64,000 bases of DNA from an uncultured delta proteobacterium (GCA_903869265.1 CAIPYE010000015.1:62001-126000); one strand, 5' to 3'. Positions 45,708 to 55,304 are shown, numbered from the stretch's first letter. Made by a program: numbers and translations. The notes: a model not told the origin generated them from the letters alone.

Positions 45708-46877
45708 ATGAAACAGGTAATCACCACAGAGAAACAACCGATCAAGCTCTGGCTCGACGATATGGATGCCGGGGCCTTTGCCCAAGCAAGAAATCTCGCC
45801 AATCTCCCCTTTGTCTTCCACCATGTGGCGGTGATGCCCGATGCCCACCAGGGCTACGGCATGCCCATCGGCGGGGTCATGGCCTCGGAAGAGGTGGTGA
45901 TTCCCAATGCGGTTGGCGTGGATATCGGCTGCGGTATGTGTGCGGTGAGAACATCCCTGACCACCATCTCCCAGGAAAAGCTGAAAGCGGTGCTCGCGGA
46001 GATCAGAAGAACCGTCCCCCTTGGTTTCAAACACCACCTGCACAAGCAAAAAACAAGCCTGATGCCGCAGACGGATCTCCCCTTGGCCGATCTCCCCATG
46101 GTTGCCAGGGAGTATCAAAGCGCCCTGACCCAGCTTGGCACTCTGGGGGGCGGGAATCATTTCATCGAGATCCAGAAGGGCAATGACGGCCATGTCTGGC
46201 TGATGGTCCATTCCGGCAGCCGCAATCTCGGCTTCAAGGTGGCCAATTATTATAACCGGTTGGCCATGGAGCTGAACAAGCGGTGGGGCTCAAAGATCCC
46301 CTCGAACTGGCAGCTGGCCTATCTGCCCATTGACAGCAAGGCTGGGCAGACCTACCTCCAGGAGATGCGCTACTGCGTCGACTTCGCCTATGCCAATCGG
46401 AAGATGATGATGGAGCGGATCAAGGATGCTGTCTTGGCCGTGGCGGGGCCGGTATTCTTTGAGCCGATGATCAACATTGCCCATAACTATGCGGCCATGG
46501 AAATGCATTTTGACAGAAATGTCATGGTTCATCGCAAGGGGGCAACCAGGGCTCAAGCAGGGGAGATCGGCATCATCCCCGGCTCCCAGGGGACTCCCAG
46601 CTATATCGTGCGGGGTTTGGGCAACAGGGAGAGTTTTGCCTCCTGCGCCCATGGGGCGGGCAGGAAGATGGGACGCAAGCAGGCCCAGCGGCAATTGAAC
46701 CTGGACCAGGAAAAAAAACGGCTGGATGACCAGGGAATCATCCACGCCATTCGTTCGGTGGGGGATCTGGAAGAGGCGGCCGGCGCCTACAAGGACATTG
46801 ATCAGGTGATCGACAACCAGCTGGATCTGGTGGAGGTGTTGGTGGAACTCCACCCCTTGGCGGTGATCAAGGGGTGA
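45708..46877 (+). CDS. rtcB: RtcB family RNA ligase
   Basis: RtcB joins RNA 3'-phosphate (or 2',3'-cyclic phosphate) ends to 5'-OH ends with GTP and Mn. The 389-residue protein has MPDAHQGYGMPIGGV, GVDIGCGM (metal Cys), GTLGGGNHFIEI (metal His), SGSRNLG and HRKGATRA (guanylylated His region). It is of the shorter RtcB type. No rtcA, RNA or archease gene is adjacent. No strong ribosome site is visible; a GTG four codons upstream is possible. Confidence 0.9.
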   Translation: MKQVITTEKQPIKLWLDDMDAGAFAQARNLANLPFVFHHVAVMPDAHQGYGMPIGGVMASEEVVIPNAVGVDIGCGMCAVRTSLTTISQEKLKAVLAEIRRTVPLGFKHHLHKQKTSLMPQTDLPLADLPMVAREYQSALTQLGTLGGGNHFIEIQKGNDGHVWLMVHSGSRNLGFKVANYYNRLAMELNKRWGSKIPSNWQLAYLPIDSKAGQTYLQEMRYCVDFAYANRKMMMERIKDAVLAVAGPVFFEPMINIAHNYAAMEMHFDRNVMVHRKGATRAQAGEIGIIPGSQGTPSYIVRGLGNRESFASCAHGAGRKMGRKQAQRQLNLDQEKKRLDDQGIIHAIRSVGDLEEAAGAYKDIDQVIDNQLDLVEVLVELHPLAVIKG

Positions 46878-46926
46878 GCTGCCAATCTTTTGGGCAAGGA
46901 TATTTTTTCGCTCGAGCCAAGAGTTC

Positions 46927-46955
46927 TTGACAATGGGCTTCGGGAATTTGATACT
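46927..46955 (+). promoter_or_regulatory. Promoter candidate of the P-II-like gene
   Basis: TTGACA (46927-46932) and GATACT (46950-46955) are 17 bases apart. The gene starts 55 bases downstream. Confidence 0.5.
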
Positions 46956-47009
46956 TTAAATGTTGTTACGGAAGAAAAGCATCGGCACTCCAGTTGAGAA
47001 GGGGGGTAT

Positions 47010-47327
47010 ATGGAAAATGTGAATCCGAACCTGATAACCTGCATCGTGCAGCGGGGTGAGGCAGACCGGGTGGTGGATGCGGCGATGCAGGCCGGCGCGG
47101 AAGGGGCCACGCTTTATTATGGGCGGGGGCGGGGCATCCGCGAAAAACTTGGCTTTGCCGGGATGTTCATCAAGCCGGAAAAAGAGATCATCCTGATCAT
47201 TACCAAGAATGAACAGACCGATGCGGTGTTTGACGCGGTGGTCAAGGCGGCTCGGCTTGAGAAAAAGGGGCAGGGGTTCGCTTTTCTCCATAAACTTGAC
47301 CGCGCCATCGGTTTCGTGAGCAAATGA
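47010..47327 (+). CDS. P-II-like signal protein
   Basis: This 105-residue ferredoxin-like protein resembles the P-II nitrogen regulators, with LITCIVQRGEADRVVDAAMQAGAEGATLYYGRG at the front and EKEIILIITKNEQTDAVFDAVVKAARL in the second repeat. The T-loop region is short and lacks the uridylylation Tyr of GlnB, so it is probably a P-II-like sensor for something else. A membrane protein follows 41 bases later and could be its partner. Confidence 0.82.
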   Translation: MENVNPNLITCIVQRGEADRVVDAAMQAGAEGATLYYGRGRGIREKLGFAGMFIKPEKEIILIITKNEQTDAVFDAVVKAARLEKKGQGFAFLHKLDRAIGFVSK

Positions 47328-47368
47328 CCACCCGGCGAACGGAATCTTTGTATATGGAATCTGTATAG

Positions 47369-47842
47369 ATGGGCCGATATCTTTTCTTCGCCGGCTGCGC
47401 GGTTGTGGCCTTCCATTTTGCCGGGTTTACCTCTGGGGAGGTGCTTGCCGCGGTGGTCGGCTTTCTTGCCGCCAACCGGACGGCGCTTCTGATTTCAGGC
47501 CTGGTCGGGGCCTTCGCCTTGGTCTGCGCTTCGCTGCTTTTTGGCGGGATTGGCTTTTTCAATATCCTCTATGTGATGGCCAAGGCGATTTATGAGCTGG
47601 TTCAACTCCTGCTCTGCGCCATGGTTCTGGCTGCCCTGGTTTTCTGGTTTGATCTCGGGGTTAATTTCTGGCTGGAGGGCGGACAAACCCTGGCGATTGT
47701 TTTGTACGCCTGGCTTTATGGCGCAGCTTTCAGCCTGCGGGTCTTTGATTTCAACTATCCGGTGCGGGATGCGTTGCTTGCCTACAGCGCTCTTCCTTTT
47801 GTCTGTATGGCGGTGATCTGGGGCAGCGGCCTGATTCGGTAG
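47369..47842 (+). CDS. Uncharacterised membrane protein next to P-II-like gene
   Basis: This 157-residue protein has about four helices (near 2-20, 38-60, 75-93 and 107-120, with a further hydrophobic C-terminus). I do not recognise the family. Its position right after a P-II-like gene suggests it may be the regulated membrane protein, in the way AmtB is by GlnK; there is no sequence similarity to AmtB. The ribosome site is weak. Confidence 0.68.
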   Translation: MGRYLFFAGCAVVAFHFAGFTSGEVLAAVVGFLAANRTALLISGLVGAFALVCASLLFGGIGFFNILYVMAKAIYELVQLLLCAMVLAALVFWFDLGVNFWLEGGQTLAIVLYAWLYGAAFSLRVFDFNYPVRDALLAYSALPFVCMAVIWGSGLIR

Positions 47843-47851
47843 GCGGTCTTT

Positions 47852-47887
47852 AAAAAAAACGCCGCCGGTCACCAGACCAGCGGCGGC
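47852..47887 (-). terminator. Terminator of the class II aldolase gene
   Basis: Read on the minus strand, a GC-rich stem (47860-47887, core GCCGCC/GGCGGC with GGTC/GACC and one bulge) is followed by eight T (A at 47852-47859). It stands just after the aldolase stop. Confidence 0.88.
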
Positions 47888-47923
47888 AAGTGGAATAAAG
47901 ATGGTTTTGTCCGGGGCAAGCCG

Positions 47924-49207
47924 TCAATCGTCAAAATCACCTGCCGAGCCTTTGTCGCTGCCGAGGCTGGCAGCCCTTCGGGCGATCTTTTCTCCGGTCC
48001 ACTGGGCCGGATCCTCAATGCGGCCAACCTTGGGCCCCATGTCGTAGGAATTCTTCTCCAGGATGGCTTTGATCCCTAAGGGCGCGCTGTCCTGGGCGTT
48101 GAACACCGTGACCAGCAGATTGTAGACAAAATCCTCCACCCGTTTCACCATCCGTTCCCGGATCGCTTTGGGCTGTCCCATCAGTTTCGGTTCAAAGGGC
48201 AGGTTCAGGCTCTTGTAGTTGCCTTTTTTCCAGCCGTTTGCCTCGGCATATGCCACCATCTGCTGCCACATGTTTTCGGTGACTCCGGCATCCTTCACCT
48301 TGATGAAGTTGCCGTCTGCATCCAGGATGGCGTTGCCGTAGTCGTTCACCTGCAAGCCCCAGGAAATCATCTGCAGGGCCGTGGCCACATTGGCCTTGGT
48401 GGTGGAGGTTTGGGCGGCGATCTCCCGCAGCCGCTCCGAGCTGTTGCCCGAGGTGCCGTGCTGGGCGCCGGAAACATGGTATCGCGCCAGGCCGGCGTGG
48501 ACTTCGGCGGTGAGTCCCACCTGGATGCCCTGGCCGCTTTCTTCAATGCCGTGGGTGGTGCCGTTGTTCAAGGCGATCCAGTCGGGGAAGATGTTGTGGG
48601 CGTTGAGGCCCTGGATCAGGAAAAGGGCCTCCGCCGGGGTGGAAAGCCCCTGGTCGCCCTTGATCTCGCCGATCTCCGTTTCCAGCCCGGCCCAGGCGGG
48701 GACCAACTGGGTCAGGGCCAGGTTGGTTAGAAGATTCTTGTCGTCCGGCAGATGGGAGGCGTCGATGGCGATGGAGGTGATACCCGCCTCGAAGATGGTG
48801 GGAATCTCCACCTTGGCGAAATCAAGATCGGATTCCTTCTTGATCCCGTAATGGTCGGCATGGATGGCCACCGGCACGGTGATGCCCAGCTCGTTCATGG
48901 CCTGATCCACCTGCATGGCCATGTTCCAGTAATTTGTCGGGCAATAGGCGCTTGCCCCGCCTTCGGAGCGGGCGATCTCGATGATGATCGCGGCATTGGC
49001 CCGTTGCGCGGCCAGCAGAGCCCCGCGGATGATGAAGTTGTTGCGGCCGTTGGCGGCGATGGTCATACCCTTGCCTTTGGCCCGCAAGGCCCGGTCAATC
49101 ACCTTGCCGCTGACGATCAGGGCGCGGGAGTTGGGGAATAGCTTAACGATATTGGGCGGCCGGCCCACGGCGAGAGCCTTTTTGAAATCTGCCTGGGAGA
49201 CAGACAT
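47924..49207 (-). CDS. fba: Class II fructose-bisphosphate aldolase
   Basis: This zinc-dependent aldolase cleaves or forms fructose 1,6-bisphosphate. The 427-residue protein has the zinc histidines in VAIHADHYG, IFEAGITSIAIDASHLP, ALNNGTTHG and HVSGAQHGTSGN. It is longer than E. coli FbaA (about 359 residues). AGGAGG precedes the ATG, and a rho-independent terminator follows. Confidence 0.9.
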   Translation of the reverse strand: MSVSQADFKKALAVGRPPNIVKLFPNSRALIVSGKVIDRALRAKGKGMTIAANGRNNFIIRGALLAAQRANAAIIIEIARSEGGASAYCPTNYWNMAMQVDQAMNELGITVPVAIHADHYGIKKESDLDFAKVEIPTIFEAGITSIAIDASHLPDDKNLLTNLALTQLVPAWAGLETEIGEIKGDQGLSTPAEALFLIQGLNAHNIFPDWIALNNGTTHGIEESGQGIQVGLTAEVHAGLARYHVSGAQHGTSGNSSERLREIAAQTSTTKANVATALQMISWGLQVNDYGNAILDADGNFIKVKDAGVTENMWQQMVAYAEANGWKKGNYKSLNLPFEPKLMGQPKAIRERMVKRVEDFVYNLLVTVFNAQDSAPLGIKAILEKNSYDMGPKVGRIEDPAQWTGEKIARRAASLGSDKGSAGDFDD

Positions 49208-49478
49208 AATGGAACCTCCTTGGTATGCGGGTAGTCTGTTGGGTTGCCTGCCGCTATTATAGTGGAAACAGGGAATGCGTCATCAAAAAAAACAAGAAGG
49301 GTCGATTGGGAAAGAAAATAGGGTAGCAGGCATTTTTTGTTGAAAAATTGAGGGTTCAGGCGGGCACGTTGCTGACGGTTCGTCGATGTTTTTTTTCGCC
49401 AGCGGCAAACCAGCCCTGAATTCCCTTTCGCATTGCTTCAACGCCGGTTGTATTGGGGATGGGCGCGGCGCGGCGGCC

Positions 49479-49853
49479 TTACAGCAGAACCTTTAGCCGT
49501 TCGATGGTGGCCTGGGTGATGGGCTTGGGGATGACCGTTTCCACCGATGGCCTGCCGGACACCTCAAGGAGTTTGCCTGGATCGTCAAAGCTGGTGATGA
49601 CGATGACCTTCGGTTCTTTCTTAAGGAAACCCTTTTGGAAAGCATCCTCAATGATGTTGAGAAAGGTTTCTCCATCCACCACCGGCATGATAAGATCGAG
49701 GAGAACGACATCCGGCTGGTATTTCAGGTAGCGGAAAATAGCCTCGGTGCCGTTTGCCGCCTCAAAGAGTTCGCATCCCGGCACATTGTTCGTGAGATGG
49801 TTTTTGAGAATGGTTCGGGCTGTTAGTTCATCATCGACAATGAGTATCTTCAT
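49479..49853 (-). CDS. Stand-alone response regulator receiver
   Basis: This 124-residue protein is a receiver domain only, CheY-like: acidic pair in LIVDDE, acceptor D53 (VLLDLIMPV), Thr in VIVITSF and Lys in VIPKPI. AAGGAA precedes the ATG. No output domain. It is the third of three receiver-type genes in tandem. Confidence 0.9.
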   Translation of the reverse strand: MKILIVDDELTARTILKNHLTNNVPGCELFEAANGTEAIFRYLKYQPDVVLLDLIMPVVDGETFLNIIEDAFQKGFLKKEPKVIVITSFDDPGKLLEVSGRPSVETVIPKPITQATIERLKVLL

Positions 49854-49957
49854 TCATTTTCCTTCAGGGGCGTTATGATCACTGGTGCGAAAGCGGTAAC
49901 CGGAACTGTTTCATCTGGCACTATAATACATATCGGCAGATTTTTAAATGAACTGTG

Positions 49958-50383
49958 TTATTTTTGTTGATGAGATAAATGGCTAGCCAGTTCCGGAAAC
50001 CAGGCGCTGATGATGTCTGTCTGGGTCCAGTTTTCCCTGAGCCTGGTTTTGGGAATAATCGGGATATCCAGCCCGGTCTTGGTCAACGCCGCTGTGATCT
50101 TTGCCAGGGGGGTGCCGCTGAACAGGACAAAACGGAGATCCCGGCGCTGCTCCGCAATGAGGAGTTTGGCTGCAAGCGCTATTCCATCCATAACCTCCAT
50201 CTCATAATCGCATAGGATGTTGGGTATCCCTTTGGCGACCAGCAGATCGTAGGCCTCCTGCCCGTTTTCCGCCTCGTGGATATTTTTGGGCACCACTCCG
50301 GCTCCCTCCAAACGCAAGCGGACAACCATGCGGATAAATTCCGCATTATCGACAATCAGAATGGTTGAGTAGTCAGGAGGCAT
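49958..50383 (-). CDS. Divergent stand-alone receiver protein
   Basis: This 141-residue receiver-like protein has acceptor D59 (ILCDYEMEVMDG) and Lys in IIPKTRL. The acidic pair reads VDN, with Asn for the second Asp, so Mg binding may be weaker. A short C-terminal extension follows. No Shine-Dalgarno is evident. Confidence 0.8.
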   Translation of the reverse strand: MPPDYSTILIVDNAEFIRMVVRLRLEGAGVVPKNIHEAENGQEAYDLLVAKGIPNILCDYEMEVMDGIALAAKLLIAEQRRDLRFVLFSGTPLAKITAALTKTGLDIPIIPKTRLRENWTQTDIISAWFPELASHLSHQQK

Positions 50384-50463
50384 ACATGCTTTTAGTATTC
50401 TTCCATGGCGGGAAGCAAAAAAATATCGGTTGAAAATTGGGGCTGGCGCTCGGCCTGTTCGTT

Positions 50464-51255
50464 TTACAGCGAGAGGTTGAGTCGGCTTGTCACAGACCCG
50501 CGCAGTGATTCATGGGCGGCCAGCACTCTGTGCCAGGCTGCCTCGGCCTTATTTTTTTCCCCCTGGCGGATACAGGTATCCAGCTCTTGTGCCTCCATGC
50601 CCAATTTTTTGGCGGTGAAAATCGCGGACGAACCCCGGAGGCCGTGGCAACAGGCCAGTATTCCTGCCTGATCGCCTGCGGCCAATGCTTTGCCAAGCAG
50701 GATGATCTGTTTGTCGGTATCGGCAAAGAAGGCCTTGGCTATCCGGCAGAGGGTCTCCTCGTTGGTGTAGGTGGCGAGCAGGGCCTTGAAATCCAGATCT
50801 AAATGCTCCGCAGTGTCCGTCACGGTTGGCCCCGCTTCGTGCCGAGTTCTGTCGGCGGGGGAAAGATGTTTTTCAATCGCGGCAAACAGCTGGTCCGGGT
50901 CGAAATTTTTCTCCGCATACCCGTCAAGGCCCGCAGCTAAAAGACGTTCTTGTTCTGCTGTGGTCTCGGCGGTAAGGGCGATGATAGGTATGGCGCGACA
51001 CGCCGGGTTTTCCTTGACCTTGCGTGTGGTTTCCACACCGTCAATACCGGGCAGGCCGATATCCATCAGGATGAGTTGGAAATCCGTATCTCGGGCAAGG
51101 ATATCCAGCGCTGCTTCGCCGCTGGTGGCGGTAACGGCCTGCCAGCCTCGTTCGGCAAGGATGGAGGTGAGGATCGCGAGGTTGAAATCCACATCCTCGA
51201 CCACCATGATTCTCATAGTTTTTTGGGAAACATCGTTTGCAACAGTGGAAACCAT
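50464..51255 (-). CDS. Receiver-HPt protein
   Basis: This 263-residue protein pairs a receiver (about 14-130, acceptor D65 in LILMDIGLPG) with a C-terminal histidine phosphotransfer domain (about 150-250, His204 in CCHGLRGSSA). Such a protein can move phosphate between hybrid kinases and the nearby receivers. The ATG at 51255 follows GGAGGGAGGG; a longer frame overlaps the CoA-transferase gene and is rejected. It starts about 50 bases after that gene on the same strand. Confidence 0.88.
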   Translation of the reverse strand: MVSTVANDVSQKTMRIMVVEDVDFNLAILTSILAERGWQAVTATSGEAALDILARDTDFQLILMDIGLPGIDGVETTRKVKENPACRAIPIIALTAETTAEQERLLAAGLDGYAEKNFDPDQLFAAIEKHLSPADRTRHEAGPTVTDTAEHLDLDFKALLATYTNEETLCRIAKAFFADTDKQIILLGKALAAGDQAGILACCHGLRGSSAIFTAKKLGMEAQELDTCIRQGEKNKAEAAWHRVLAAHESLRGSVTSRLNLSL

Positions 51256-51304
51256 CCCTCCCTCCGTGGCCTGAAATTTTAATCCCCACGGAGAGGATAG
51301 CAGA

Positions 51305-53176
51305 TTAAAAATCAATCTGGAAGCTGTAAACGTCTTCCTCCAGGCTGCTCTTCACGGTGAAGCCGCAATGGAGGAAGATGGCCTGCATGCGTTTGTTCTC
51401 CCGTAGCACCTCGGCGGAAAAACCTCCAATGCCGTTTTTCTTGGCGATGGTGACCAGATGTTTGAAAAGAAAAGTGCCGATTCGTTTGTTTTGCCATTCG
51501 TCCCGGACGATAAAAGCCACCTCGGCCCGGTTGGTTTTTTCGTCCAGATAGTAGCGGCCGATGGCGATGATCTCCTCGCCATGCGCCTCCGGCAAGGTGC
51601 CGACAATGGCTGCGTCCTTGCGGTGGTCGATGTAGACAAAGTTCTGGATCTGCTTATGGCCGAAGCGCTGGCTGTGGGTCATGAAGCGGTAATAGAGGGT
51701 TTCCTGGGAAAGGGCGTAGAGAATATCCCGCATCCGGGGCTCATCGGTGAGATGCACCGGCCGGAAATTGATCTGGGTGCCGTCTTCCAGGAGCATGGTG
51801 GTGTTCATCTCCTTGGAGGCGATCATGAAGCGGCCCTCCACATCGCCGAGATCCTGGCGGAGATACTTGGCCTCGATGGCTTCCTTGAACAGCTGTTCCC
51901 GGAACTTGGGATGGGCGATGCTGATCAGGGCCAGGGCCCGTTCCTGCACGCTTTTCCCGTGCAGATACGCAACGCCGTACTCGGTGGTTACGTAATGCAC
52001 CTCGCCCCTGGTGGTGACCACTCCGGCCCCAGGGGTCAGACGGGTGACGATGCGGGAAATGGTTTTGTCTTTGGCCGTTGATTCCATGGCGATGATTGCT
52101 TTGCCCCCGATGGAGCGGGCAGCGCCCCGGTTGAAATCCACCTGGCCGCCGATGCCGGAATAGAAGAGGGAGCCTAGGGAATCGGCGCAGACCTGCCCGG
52201 TGAGATCGATCTCGAGAGCCATGTTGATGGCCACCATCTTGTGCTGCCTGCCGATGATGTGGGTGTCGTTTACGTATTCCGTGGGCCGGAAGCAGAACAG
52301 GGGGTTGTTGTCGATGTAGTCGTAGAGCCGCTGGGTGCCCATGCAGAAGCTGGCCGTGATCCTTCCTTTGTCCGTGGTTTTCCGCTGGCCGGTCACCGCG
52401 CCCGATTCAATGAGGTCGATGATGGAGTCGGTGAGCATCTCCGTGTGGATGCCAAGATCCTTTTTGTGGTGCAGGAATTCCACCAGGGCGTGGGGGATGC
52501 GGCCGATGCCGAATTCGATGGTCGAGCCGTCTTCGATCAGGGCGGCGATGTGCTCTCCGATGCGGCGGGTATCCGCGGACACCGGCGTGGATTCCCGTTC
52601 GATGATGGGGCTTGCCGCCGGGACCAGAATGTCGAGATCGTAGATGTCAAGAAAGCTGTCGCCCAGGGTCTTGGGCATCATGGGGTTTACCTGGGCGATC
52701 ACCAGCGAGGCGTTTTCTGCCGCACTTTTCACGATGTCCACCGAAACGCCAAGGCTCACCTTGCCGCGCTCGTCCGGCGGCGTCACCTGGATGAGGGCGA
52801 CATCGATGGGAAGCTGGCCGGAGTTGAACAGCATGGGGATGTCGGAGAGCAGGGTGGGGGTGTAGTTGCCCAGTCCCTGCTGGATATGCTCTCGGATGTT
52901 GGCGCCGATGAAAAAGCTGTTCACCGAGAAGCAGTCAACCAGGCTGATGCTGGCGTAAGGAGCGTCGCCCTTGGTAAGCAGCTGGATGATCTCCACATCG
53001 GCCAGTTCGCGGGCCCGTTCGGTCAGGGCCTTGACCAGCAGCACCGGCTCGGCGCAGGCCGTGCCGATGAAGACCCGCTGGCCCGGCTTGATTTTGGCCG
53101 CAGCCTGATACGGCGTGGCGATCATGTCGCTGTATTTTTCCTGCCAGTCGGGATCAAAGGTATTCGGGCTGCTCAT
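51305..53176 (-). CDS. CoA-transferase/acetyl-CoA hydrolase fused to a GNAT acetyltransferase
   Basis: This 623-residue protein has an N-terminal Cat1/acetyl-CoA hydrolase-type CoA-transferase (about 15-460: GTACAEP, GIGRIPHALVEF, EYGVAYLHGKS) and a C-terminal GNAT domain (about 465-620: FRPVHLTDEPRMRDILYALS, IGTFLFKHLVTIAKKNGI). The front likely moves CoA between acids such as acetate, succinate or butyrate. The back could acetylate a protein lysine. The start overlaps the upstream synthetase by 4 bases. This fusion is known in some Proteobacteria; its biological role is unsettled. Confidence 0.88.
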   Translation of the reverse strand: MSSPNTFDPDWQEKYSDMIATPYQAAAKIKPGQRVFIGTACAEPVLLVKALTERARELADVEIIQLLTKGDAPYASISLVDCFSVNSFFIGANIREHIQQGLGNYTPTLLSDIPMLFNSGQLPIDVALIQVTPPDERGKVSLGVSVDIVKSAAENASLVIAQVNPMMPKTLGDSFLDIYDLDILVPAASPIIERESTPVSADTRRIGEHIAALIEDGSTIEFGIGRIPHALVEFLHHKKDLGIHTEMLTDSIIDLIESGAVTGQRKTTDKGRITASFCMGTQRLYDYIDNNPLFCFRPTEYVNDTHIIGRQHKMVAINMALEIDLTGQVCADSLGSLFYSGIGGQVDFNRGAARSIGGKAIIAMESTAKDKTISRIVTRLTPGAGVVTTRGEVHYVTTEYGVAYLHGKSVQERALALISIAHPKFREQLFKEAIEAKYLRQDLGDVEGRFMIASKEMNTTMLLEDGTQINFRPVHLTDEPRMRDILYALSQETLYYRFMTHSQRFGHKQIQNFVYIDHRKDAAIVGTLPEAHGEEIIAIGRYYLDEKTNRAEVAFIVRDEWQNKRIGTFLFKHLVTIAKKNGIGGFSAEVLRENKRMQAIFLHCGFTVKSSLEEDVYSFQIDF

Positions 53177-55278
53177 CGTGCCACCCCCGTGATCTGCAAG
53201 GTCATTCTCGCGTCCGCCACCACCGGCTCGGTGCCTGTTTCCCCAACAATGAAGGGGTTGATGTCCAGCTCGCCGATTTGCGGAAAATCGGTGGTCAGCT
53301 GGCTGATCCGCTGCAACCCGTTGGCAATGCCCGCCAGATCGACGCCCTTGTGCCCCCGTTTTCCTTTGAGGATTTCGTAGGAGCGAGTGGACATCAGCAT
53401 CTGGACAGCCTCGTCGTTGGTGATGGGTGCCAGGTAGAAGGTGACATCTTTCATGACCTCGACAAAGATGCCTCCCAGGCCGAACATCAGCATGGGACCG
53501 AACTGCGGGTCGCGGCTCATGCCGATGATCACCTCCAGGCCGCGGGAGAGCATTTTCTCCACGTAGATTCCTTCAATCCAGGCCTCCGGCGCTCGCTGGG
53601 CAATGCGGAGCATCATGAGATCGTAGGCGTCCTCCACGGCCTCGCCACTGGTCACGTTGAGCCGCACCCCGCCGAGATCGGACTTGTGGATGATGTCCGG
53701 GGAGACGATCTTCATGGCCACGGGATAGCCGATGCGTTCGGCGATTTCCACCGCCTCGCCGACATTGGTGGCCAGATACCCTTGGGGAATCTGGAAACCG
53801 TAGGCCTGCAAGATGCTCTTTGCCTTGACCTCGCCGATTTGCAACCGGTTGGTCCGCAACCGTCTGGTGATGATGCGCTCAACCCGGCGGCGGTTCACCG
53901 GGAAACGGGCCACCATCCGGGGCGGGCGCTTGCGCCAGGCCGCGTATTCCACCATGGCCTTGAGTGCGGCCACGGCTCGTTCCGGGGATGGGTAATCGGG
54001 CAGACCCGCGTCCACCAGCTCCTCTCGGCCCGGCATAACATCGGCCCCGCCCATGAAAGCGACAACCACGGGCTTTTCCCCCTTGTTGCAGGCGGCAATG
54101 GCTCGGGCGGTTTCCGCCGGCCTGGTCATGGCTTGCGGGGTGAGGATGATGACCACCGCGTCCACGGATTCGTCTTCCTGGGCCGCTTCCAAGGCGGCCA
54201 CATAGCGGGCCGGTTCGGCATCGCCCAGCACGTCGATGGGATTGCCGATGCTGGCCGCACGGGGGAGTTTTTGGCGCAGGGCCGAGGCGGTGTTGCGGTC
54301 CAGAGTGGCCACAATCATCCCGGATTTTTCCACGGCATCGGCGGCCATGGTGCCAGGCCCCCCGGCGTTGGTGATGATCAGCACCCGTTTGCCTTTGGGC
54401 AGCGGCTGCATGGAAAAGAGGGCGGCATAGTCGGCCAGGGCCTCGAAGTTGTCGGCCCGGATGACCCCCGAGCGCATGAAGGCCGCGCCGTAGGCGATCT
54501 CCGCTCCGGCCAAGACCCCGGTGTGTGAGGAGGCTGCCTTCTGCCCGGCCACGGTGGTGCCGGACTTGAGGATGATCACCGGTTTTTTGCTCGAGGCCTC
54601 GGTGGCGGCCTTAACAAACTCGTCCCCGCAAGCGATGTCTTCCAGATAGGCGACAATCACCTTGGTCTGTGCGTCACCGGCCAGGGCGACCAACAAATCG
54701 CCCTCGTTGAGGTCTGCCTTGTTGCCCATGCTCACCATTTTGGCGATGCCGGTGTGGCGGGCGGCGGCCAGGTCCAGGAGGGCGGTGCAGATGGCCCCGG
54801 ACTGGGAGATCACCGAGATGCAGCCCGGTTGCGGCATGTGGCTGGCAAAGGAACCGTTCATCCGGTGTTCGGTGTTGATAAGCCCCAGGCAGTTGGGGCC
54901 AAGGAGAGGCACCTTGTGACTCTGGCAGAGCTCGGCGATTCGGTGTTCTATTTCCGCGCCTTCCTTTCCTGTTTCCTTGAAGCCGGAGCTGATAACAATG
55001 ATAGCCTTGGTCTGGGCTTCGAGACAATCCCGCACCGCCTCCAGAACCAAACCGCTGGGAAGGGCGATGATGCAGAGATCGATTTTTCCTTTTGTCTTTT
55101 TGATCTCGGTCAGGCAGGGCAACCCCAGTACCTCCGGGGTTGCTGGATTCACCGGAATGATTCGCCCACCATAGCCGCTGCTCAGCAGGTTGGCGACAAT
55201 ATCGTGGCCGACCTTGCCGGGCGTGCGGGAAGCGCCGAGCACGGCAATGGATTCCGGGAAAAAAAGCGGTGTGAGCAT
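53173..55278 (-). CDS. ADP-forming acetate-CoA ligase (alpha-beta fusion)
   Basis: This 701-residue ADP-forming acyl-CoA synthetase has the CoA-binding domain first (VLGASRTPGKVG), two ligase-CoA domains, then an ATP-grasp half. The phosphorylated His is H252 (ASSHTGVLAG). The reaction is acetyl-CoA + ADP + Pi to acetate + ATP, or the reverse. GNAT-fused relatives (Pat type) carry the acetyltransferase on this protein; here it is on the neighbour. Substrate could be other short acids. Confidence 0.9.
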   Translation of the reverse strand: MLTPLFFPESIAVLGASRTPGKVGHDIVANLLSSGYGGRIIPVNPATPEVLGLPCLTEIKKTKGKIDLCIIALPSGLVLEAVRDCLEAQTKAIIVISSGFKETGKEGAEIEHRIAELCQSHKVPLLGPNCLGLINTEHRMNGSFASHMPQPGCISVISQSGAICTALLDLAAARHTGIAKMVSMGNKADLNEGDLLVALAGDAQTKVIVAYLEDIACGDEFVKAATEASSKKPVIILKSGTTVAGQKAASSHTGVLAGAEIAYGAAFMRSGVIRADNFEALADYAALFSMQPLPKGKRVLIITNAGGPGTMAADAVEKSGMIVATLDRNTASALRQKLPRAASIGNPIDVLGDAEPARYVAALEAAQEDESVDAVVIILTPQAMTRPAETARAIAACNKGEKPVVVAFMGGADVMPGREELVDAGLPDYPSPERAVAALKAMVEYAAWRKRPPRMVARFPVNRRRVERIITRRLRTNRLQIGEVKAKSILQAYGFQIPQGYLATNVGEAVEIAERIGYPVAMKIVSPDIIHKSDLGGVRLNVTSGEAVEDAYDLMMLRIAQRAPEAWIEGIYVEKMLSRGLEVIIGMSRDPQFGPMLMFGLGGIFVEVMKDVTFYLAPITNDEAVQMLMSTRSYEILKGKRGHKGVDLAGIANGLQRISQLTTDFPQIGELDINPFIVGETGTEPVVADARMTLQITGVAR

Positions 55279-55304
55279 GGCGTTTTCCTATAAGGGTTGA
55301 ATGA

